Origin: Pseudomonadota bacterium
GTDB taxonomy: Bacteria; Pseudomonadota; Alphaproteobacteria; Rhodospirillales; 2-02-FULL-58-16
Length of the DNA: 8,667 bases
Direction of reading: 5' to 3'
Assembly: GCA_022567015.1 (NCBI GenBank)
Contig: JADFHR010000138.1
Location: 1 to 8,667, forward strand
In this document: one piece after another, positions 6,187-8,667 of the stretch
Numbering within the stretch: position 1 is the first letter of the stretch
Layout: every line of letters begins with the position of its first letter
The notes under the pieces: model-generated
Seen by the model: the letters and a program-made list of their open reading frames with translations, nothing else
Told to the model about the DNA's origin: nothing
The model's database searches: none
Made by a program: the position numbers and the translations under genes

Positions 6187-6492
6187 TCAGATCTTGGCGC
6201 CGGTCAGGCGCTTCGGCAGATCTTCCCAGCTCTCGCCCGCCGCCATCACGCAGCTGAGACCATTCGGCCGCGTCAGGATGATGGTGAAGGAGCCTGTCGG
6301 CGAGGCCAGAATCTCGATCACGGCCCCGTTGCTCGCCAGACCCATGGAGACGGGTGTCTCGGAGTACGTTTTTTCCAGGCTCGCCAAAACCGTACTGCGT
6401 TCGCCGCACATGGTTTGGGCCTGCGCCGACGATGAAAATGCGCTCCAACCGATGAGCAGAGCGCCGGATATGGCAGTCAGGTATCGAACCAT
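6187..6492 (-). CDS. Small secreted protein of unknown function, paralogue 2
   Basis: The 101-residue product begins MVRYLTAISGALLIGWSAFS and has a clear Sec signal peptide with likely cleavage after SAQA near residue 25. The mature part contains MCGERSTVLASLEKTYSE, then MGLASNGAVIEILASPTGSF, and ends SWEDLPKRLTGAKI. Cysteines C29 and C81 are shared with the paralogue. ATG 6492-6490 is firmly supported by AAAGGAG seven bases upstream; a longer TTG start at 6513 would place that Shine-Dalgarno inside the gene. Length, signal peptide and cysteine positions are identical to the neighbour, so the pair arose by tandem duplication in the same orientation with a 576-base offset. The upstream region is the AT-rich island. 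The function is unknown; a periplasmic or exported role is inferred only from the signal peptide. Confidence 0.82.
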   Translation of the reverse strand: MVRYLTAISGALLIGWSAFSSSAQAQTMCGERSTVLASLEKTYSETPVSMGLASNGAVIEILASPTGSFTIILTRPNGLSCVMAAGESWEDLPKRLTGAKI

Positions 6493-6630
6493 AATACGCT
6501 CCTTTCTCGTCAACCAGCCCCCCCGTTCGGATTGAAACCTCCGTTAAAATTTTTTAAACACCCTCAAAGCCACTAGCCTACTTCGAGGTCCATAGTATTG
6601 TAGTCAGTACAATCATACTCGTCAAATAAA

Positions 6631-6653
6631 AATATAGATTTGTTGTCTATATT
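6631..6653 (-). terminator. AT-rich stem-loop followed by a T-run on the minus strand
   Basis: AATATAGA and TCTATATT pair perfectly (8 bp) around a 7-base loop. On the minus strand the stem runs straight into TTTATTTG, as in an intrinsic terminator, although a pure A/T-rich stem is weak. If it is a terminator it would end a minus-strand transcript starting to the right, for example one covering the GC-rich hairpins at 6751-6810. Confidence 0.3.
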
Positions 6654-6672
6654 ATTACTTTCTTTATTTTAA

Positions 6673-6687
6673 TTAACAATTGATTAA
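6673..6687. promoter_or_regulatory. Full CtrA-type site TTAA-N7-TTAA
   Basis: TTAACAATTGATTAA matches exactly the TTAA-N7-TTAA consensus known for the alphaproteobacterial cell-cycle regulator CtrA. It lies in the AT-rich island, where such a match is easier by chance (roughly 0.1 expected in the 120-bp core by a simple base-composition estimate). It is about 180 bp upstream of the minus-strand secreted-protein gene. Confidence 0.4.
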
Positions 6688-6750
6688 TAATATGTAAAAT
6701 TTTAGTAAATTTTCTTTGTCCTATATTGTTCGATCACATGTTCATTCCAT

Positions 6751-6810
6751 GGGGCCCGCACCGCCCGGGCGCCCCGGCGACGGGTCGCCGCTGCGCGGGG
6801 CGTCCCCCGC
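6751..6810. ncRNA. Compact GC-rich hairpin cluster, candidate structured RNA
   Basis: Three adjacent dyads occupy 60 bases: GGGGC/GCCCC (6751-6755 with 6771-6775), CGGCGAC/GTCGCCG (6775-6790) and GCGGGG/CCCCGC (6795-6800 with 6805-6810). They stand as a GC-rich block between two AT-rich stretches in a 725-bp region without a gene. The strand is undetermined; the minus strand has a possible terminator at 6631-6653. No known RNA family is recognised. Confidence 0.25.
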
Positions 6811-6940
6811 TCATGGGAACCATGACGGCACGGGCACCTGCACCCGGCCAAACAATAAACCGGAATAGGGTTTATCGCTGTGGCGGCGCATGAATCCGCC
6901 CGGGCATATGCGGGAATCCAGCTATTAACTGAATACAAGT

Positions 6941-6949
6941 TTATTCACA
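6941..6949 (+). promoter_or_regulatory. DnaA-box match TTATTCACA
   Basis: TTATTCACA fits the DnaA consensus TTATNCACA exactly. It lies 250 bases from the CtrA-type site in the same gene-free region, with GANTC (CcrM) sites nearby at 6892-6896, 6914-6918 and 7027-7031. A single box does not define an origin; it could also regulate a neighbouring gene. Confidence 0.4.
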
Positions 6950-6983
6950 ACGACGGCATAAATAATCATTTTATATCAACATG

Positions 6984-7006
6984 TTCTGCCTCATACACAG
7001 GCAGAA
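6984..7006. promoter_or_regulatory. 8+8 dyad upstream of the repressor-like gene (operator or terminator)
   Basis: TTCTGCCT (6984-6991) and AGGCAGAA (6999-7006) are perfect complements separated by 7 bases, followed on the plus strand by TTTCTTTC. A CATAAT hexamer (7014-7019), one mismatch from TATAAT, comes directly after. The arrangement suits an operator overlapping a promoter for the S24 regulator about 200 bases downstream. Alternatively the stem plus pyrimidine-rich tail is a weak terminator of an unknown plus-strand transcript. Between 7020 and 7217 I see nothing else except a GGAGG at 7192-7196. Confidence 0.35.
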
Positions 7007-7217
7007 TTTCTTTCATAATACGGGGGGATTCAACGGCGCGCCCGCGCCCCATTCTGCCGACCGGGTCCACGGATCTGGGCGGGCGCGGGCCGCCGGAAGC
7101 ACCGAACATGGTGGTTGCCCCAAGCCGCCCGGCCGGGGCAAGGGGGGCCTTCCCCGGCGCCAGGAGACGGCCGAGGAACCTGTTGCACCCCGGAGGGCTT
7201 TATATGAACATGTTCCC

Positions 7218-7850
7218 ATGCTCACCCATTCGGACATCTGGCGAGCCATCGACCGTCTGGCCAGGGAATACGGCTTTTCCGCGTCGGGACTGGCGCGGCG
7301 GGGGGGCCTGGATCCGACCACCTTCAACAAAAGCAAGCGCACGACGCGGGACGGCAGACTGCGCTGGCCGAGCACCGAAAGCATCGCCAAGATCCTGGCG
7401 GCGACGGGGGCAGGCCTGGAAGAGTTCGTCTCCTACGTGGGTGACGGCGGCGGCTCCGGGATGTCCCGCACCATCCCGTTGATCGGTTTCCCCCAGGCGG
7501 CAACGGCCGGCTGCTTCGACGACGACGGCCATCCCGTCGGCACCGCCTGGGACGAGTTCGCCTTCCCGGCCCTCGGCGACCCCCGTTCCTACGCGTTGAA
7601 AATCAGCGGCGACGGCATGGAGCCGGTGTACCGCGACGGCGACACGGTGATCGTTTCGCCCCGGGCCAACATCCGCCGCGGCGACCGCGTGGTGATCAGG
7701 ACCGGGAGCGGCGCGGTGATGGCCGGCGTCTTGCGCCGCCGTTCCGCCCACAGGATCGACTTGGGATCCTTCGATCCCCGGCACCAGGACCGTACCCTCC
7801 CGGTCGACGACGTTCGGTGGATGGCCCGCATCGTGTGGGCCACCCAGTAA
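7218..7850 (+). CDS. HTH transcriptional regulator with S24 (LexA/CI-like) domain lacking both catalytic residues
   Basis: The 210-residue protein starts MLTHSDIWRAIDRLAREYGF; residues 5-72 form an XRE-type helix-turn-helix (SASGLARRGGLDPTTFNKSK, WPSTESIAKIL). Residues 85-208 are an S24 peptidase-like domain: IPLIGFPQAATAGCF with an Ala97-Gly98 pair where LexA/CI proteins cleave, YALKISGDGMEPVYRDGDTV, RRGDRVVIRT and VMAGVLRRR. In active members the motif is SGDSMEP with serine nucleophile, followed by a VMAK-type lysine. Here these positions are Gly133 and Gly170, so self-cleavage should be impossible, and the protein is probably a repressor not inducible by RecA-driven cleavage. The start follows the family N-terminus (recollection). 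The only good Shine-Dalgarno (GGAGG 7192-7196) is 21 bases away and better spaced for an out-of-frame ATG at 7204. No phage genes are adjacent, so this looks like a resident regulator. Confidence 0.88.
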   Translation: MLTHSDIWRAIDRLAREYGFSASGLARRGGLDPTTFNKSKRTTRDGRLRWPSTESIAKILAATGAGLEEFVSYVGDGGGSGMSRTIPLIGFPQAATAGCFDDDGHPVGTAWDEFAFPALGDPRSYALKISGDGMEPVYRDGDTVIVSPRANIRRGDRVVIRTGSGAVMAGVLRRRSAHRIDLGSFDPRHQDRTLPVDDVRWMARIVWATQ

Positions 7851-7976
7851 ACCCAAGGAGCGTTTCCGCGAAATCCTCGGGCGGCACACCCGGCGGGCGG
7901 CGGCGCCACCGGTTGGCGAGCCGGCGGGGCGCGTATACGCTGCCGGCGGGCGGGGACGAACCGGCGGAGATGGGCA

Positions 7977-8667
7977 ATGGCGAAGGCGAAGGTTGGCCGC
8001 GTGCGGGCCTATGTGGACGGGCGCTGGCAGGACGATAGCCCCCTGGTGCTGGGGCCGCACAGCCATGCCGTCTGGTTGTCGTCGGTGGTATTCGACGGCG
8101 CGCGGGCTTTCCGCGGCGTGGCGCCGGACCTGGACCGCCATTGCGCGCGGGTGGTGGCCTCGGCCCGCATCCTGGGCCTCGCCCCGACCCTCGACGGAGC
8201 CGCGATCACGGCGCTGGCGTGGCAGGGAATCCGCCACTTTCCCGAGGACGCCGAGCTTTACATCTGCCCCATGTTCTATGCCGAGGACGGGTTCATCATG
8301 CCCGATCCCGACAGCACGCGCTTCGTGCTGACGGTCTATGAATCGACCCTGCCCGCGGCCGACGGGTTCAGCGCCTGTCTGTCGAGCTACCGCCGGCCGG
8401 CGCCCGACATGGCGCCGACCGGGGCCAAGGCGTCATGCCTGTACCCCAACGTGGCGCGATGCGTGGCCGAGGCCGGGGAAAAGGGCTTCGACACCGCCGT
8501 CGTCCTCGACCCCGACGGCAACGTCGCCGAATTCGCCTATGCCAACCTGTTCATGGTCCTGGACGGCGTCGTCCTGACGCCCGCGCCCAACGGCACCTTC
8601 CTCGACGGCATCACCCGCCAGCGGGTCATCGCGCTCCTGGCCGAGGCCGGCCTCACGGTCCGCGAAA
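7977..8667 (+). CDS. Class IV aminotransferase, branched-chain amino acid type (3' end beyond window)
   Basis: ATG 7977 opens 230 codons that run off the window. Residues 8-60 (RVRAYVDGRWQDDSPLVLGP, VVFDGARAFRG) match the N-terminal domain of class IV PLP-dependent aminotransferases. APTGAKASCLYPN supplies the likely PLP lysine K151. FDTAVVLDPDGNVAEFAYAN, LFMV and FLDGITRQRVIALL match the C-terminal phosphate-cup region of branched-chain aminotransferases. The reaction would be transamination between branched-chain amino acids and 2-oxoglutarate; D-amino-acid aminotransferase or aminodeoxychorismate-lyase relatives share the fold, but the VAEF-x-x-AN variant and overall pattern fit an alphaproteobacterial IlvE-like subfamily. 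GGAG at 7966-7969 is seven bases upstream and fixes the start. It lies 126 bp after the S24 gene; TATACG at 7934-7939 may be a -10 but has no well-spaced -35. Confidence 0.85.
   Translation, partial: MAKAKVGRVRAYVDGRWQDDSPLVLGPHSHAVWLSSVVFDGARAFRGVAPDLDRHCARVVASARILGLAPTLDGAAITALAWQGIRHFPEDAELYICPMFYAEDGFIMPDPDSTRFVLTVYESTLPAADGFSACLSSYRRPAPDMAPTGAKASCLYPNVARCVAEAGEKGFDTAVVLDPDGNVAEFAYANLFMVLDGVVLTPAPNGTFLDGITRQRVIALLAEAGLTVRE

Larger units (their letters stand above)
6541..6735. other. Strongly AT-rich intergenic island
   Basis: Positions 6601-6720 contain 22 G/C in 120 bases (about 18%), while flanking genes are strongly GC-rich. The island holds several perfect dyads: ATTGTA/TACAAT (6597-6613), AATATAGA/TCTATATT (6631-6653) and TAAAATTTTA (6695-6704). 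It also contains a TTAA-N6-TTAA at 6544-6557. No open frame of credible coding character crosses it. It could be an upstream activation or curved region for the secreted-protein gene, a DNA-unwinding segment, or a remnant of acquired DNA. Confidence 0.75.

Noticed and set aside
6670..6690. IHF-like AATCAA...TTA match in the AT-rich island
   Set aside because: The spacer is one base short of the WATCAA-N4-TTR consensus, and such near matches are frequent in AT-rich DNA.
6702..6938. 78-residue minus-strand frame in the gene-free region
   Set aside because: It runs through the hairpin cluster into the AT-rich island; composition looks random and no ribosome site is visible.
6981..7217. 79-codon upstream extension of the S24 frame to ATG 6981
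   Set aside because: The extension begins inside the 8+8 dyad and is Gly/Arg/Pro-rich without structure; family homology starts at MLTHSDIW.
7913..7939. TTGGCG ... TATACG as promoter of the aminotransferase gene
   Set aside because: Spacing of 15 bases is too short and both hexamers are imperfect in a GC-rich stretch; kept only as a remark.
7200..8237. 345-residue open frame on the minus strand
   Set aside because: It lies antisense across the S24 and aminotransferase genes, both with clear family motifs; the translation is low-complexity and typical of GC-rich shadow frames.

Overview
The window looks like chromosomal DNA of a high-GC alphaproteobacterium, probably Rhodospirillales. The evidence is a GcrA-family cell-cycle regulator (a family essentially restricted to Alphaproteobacteria), a DUF4743-type NUDIX hydrolase, a TPR/GT9-like protein, and a small secreted protein of a type I associate with this order. 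The order assignment is inference from recognised families, not from a search.

Layout. (1) 1-271, minus: 5' part of a NUDIX hydrolase that runs off the left edge. (2) 318-441: a cluster of GC-rich hairpins between divergent genes. (3) 556-2166, plus: TPR protein with a C-terminal glycosyltransferase-9-like domain. (4) 2179-2253: copy 1 of a 75-bp near-palindromic element, inserted at the gcrA stop codon. (5) 2254-2616, minus: gcrA-family gene. (6) 2783-2857: copy 2 of the 75-bp element, upstream of gcrA. (7) 2947-3211: a different, larger miniature inverted-repeat element with two nested long hairpins, lying between a TATACT box and the next gene. (8) 3236-5386, plus: methylmalonyl-CoA mutase. 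(9) 5611-5916 and 6187-6492, both minus: tandem paralogues of a 101-aa secreted protein. (10) 6493-7217: a 725-bp non-coding region holding an AT-rich island of about 18% GC, a full CtrA-type site, a DnaA-box match, a compact GC-rich hairpin cluster and an 8+8 dyad. (11) 7218-7850, plus: HTH/S24 repressor-like regulator whose two expected protease catalytic residues are both glycine. (12) 7977-8667, plus: class IV (branched-chain) aminotransferase, cut by the right edge.

How the parts relate. The genes look like separate transcription units, not one operon. Three miniature inverted-repeat insertions lie within about 1 kb (2179-3211), around gcrA and in the presumed leader of the mutase gene, so they may affect termination and 5' untranslated structure. 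A cell-cycle theme (GcrA, GANTC sites, a CtrA site, a DnaA box) recurs, but only as sequence matches. No CRISPR, tRNA, rRNA or complete transposase gene was seen.
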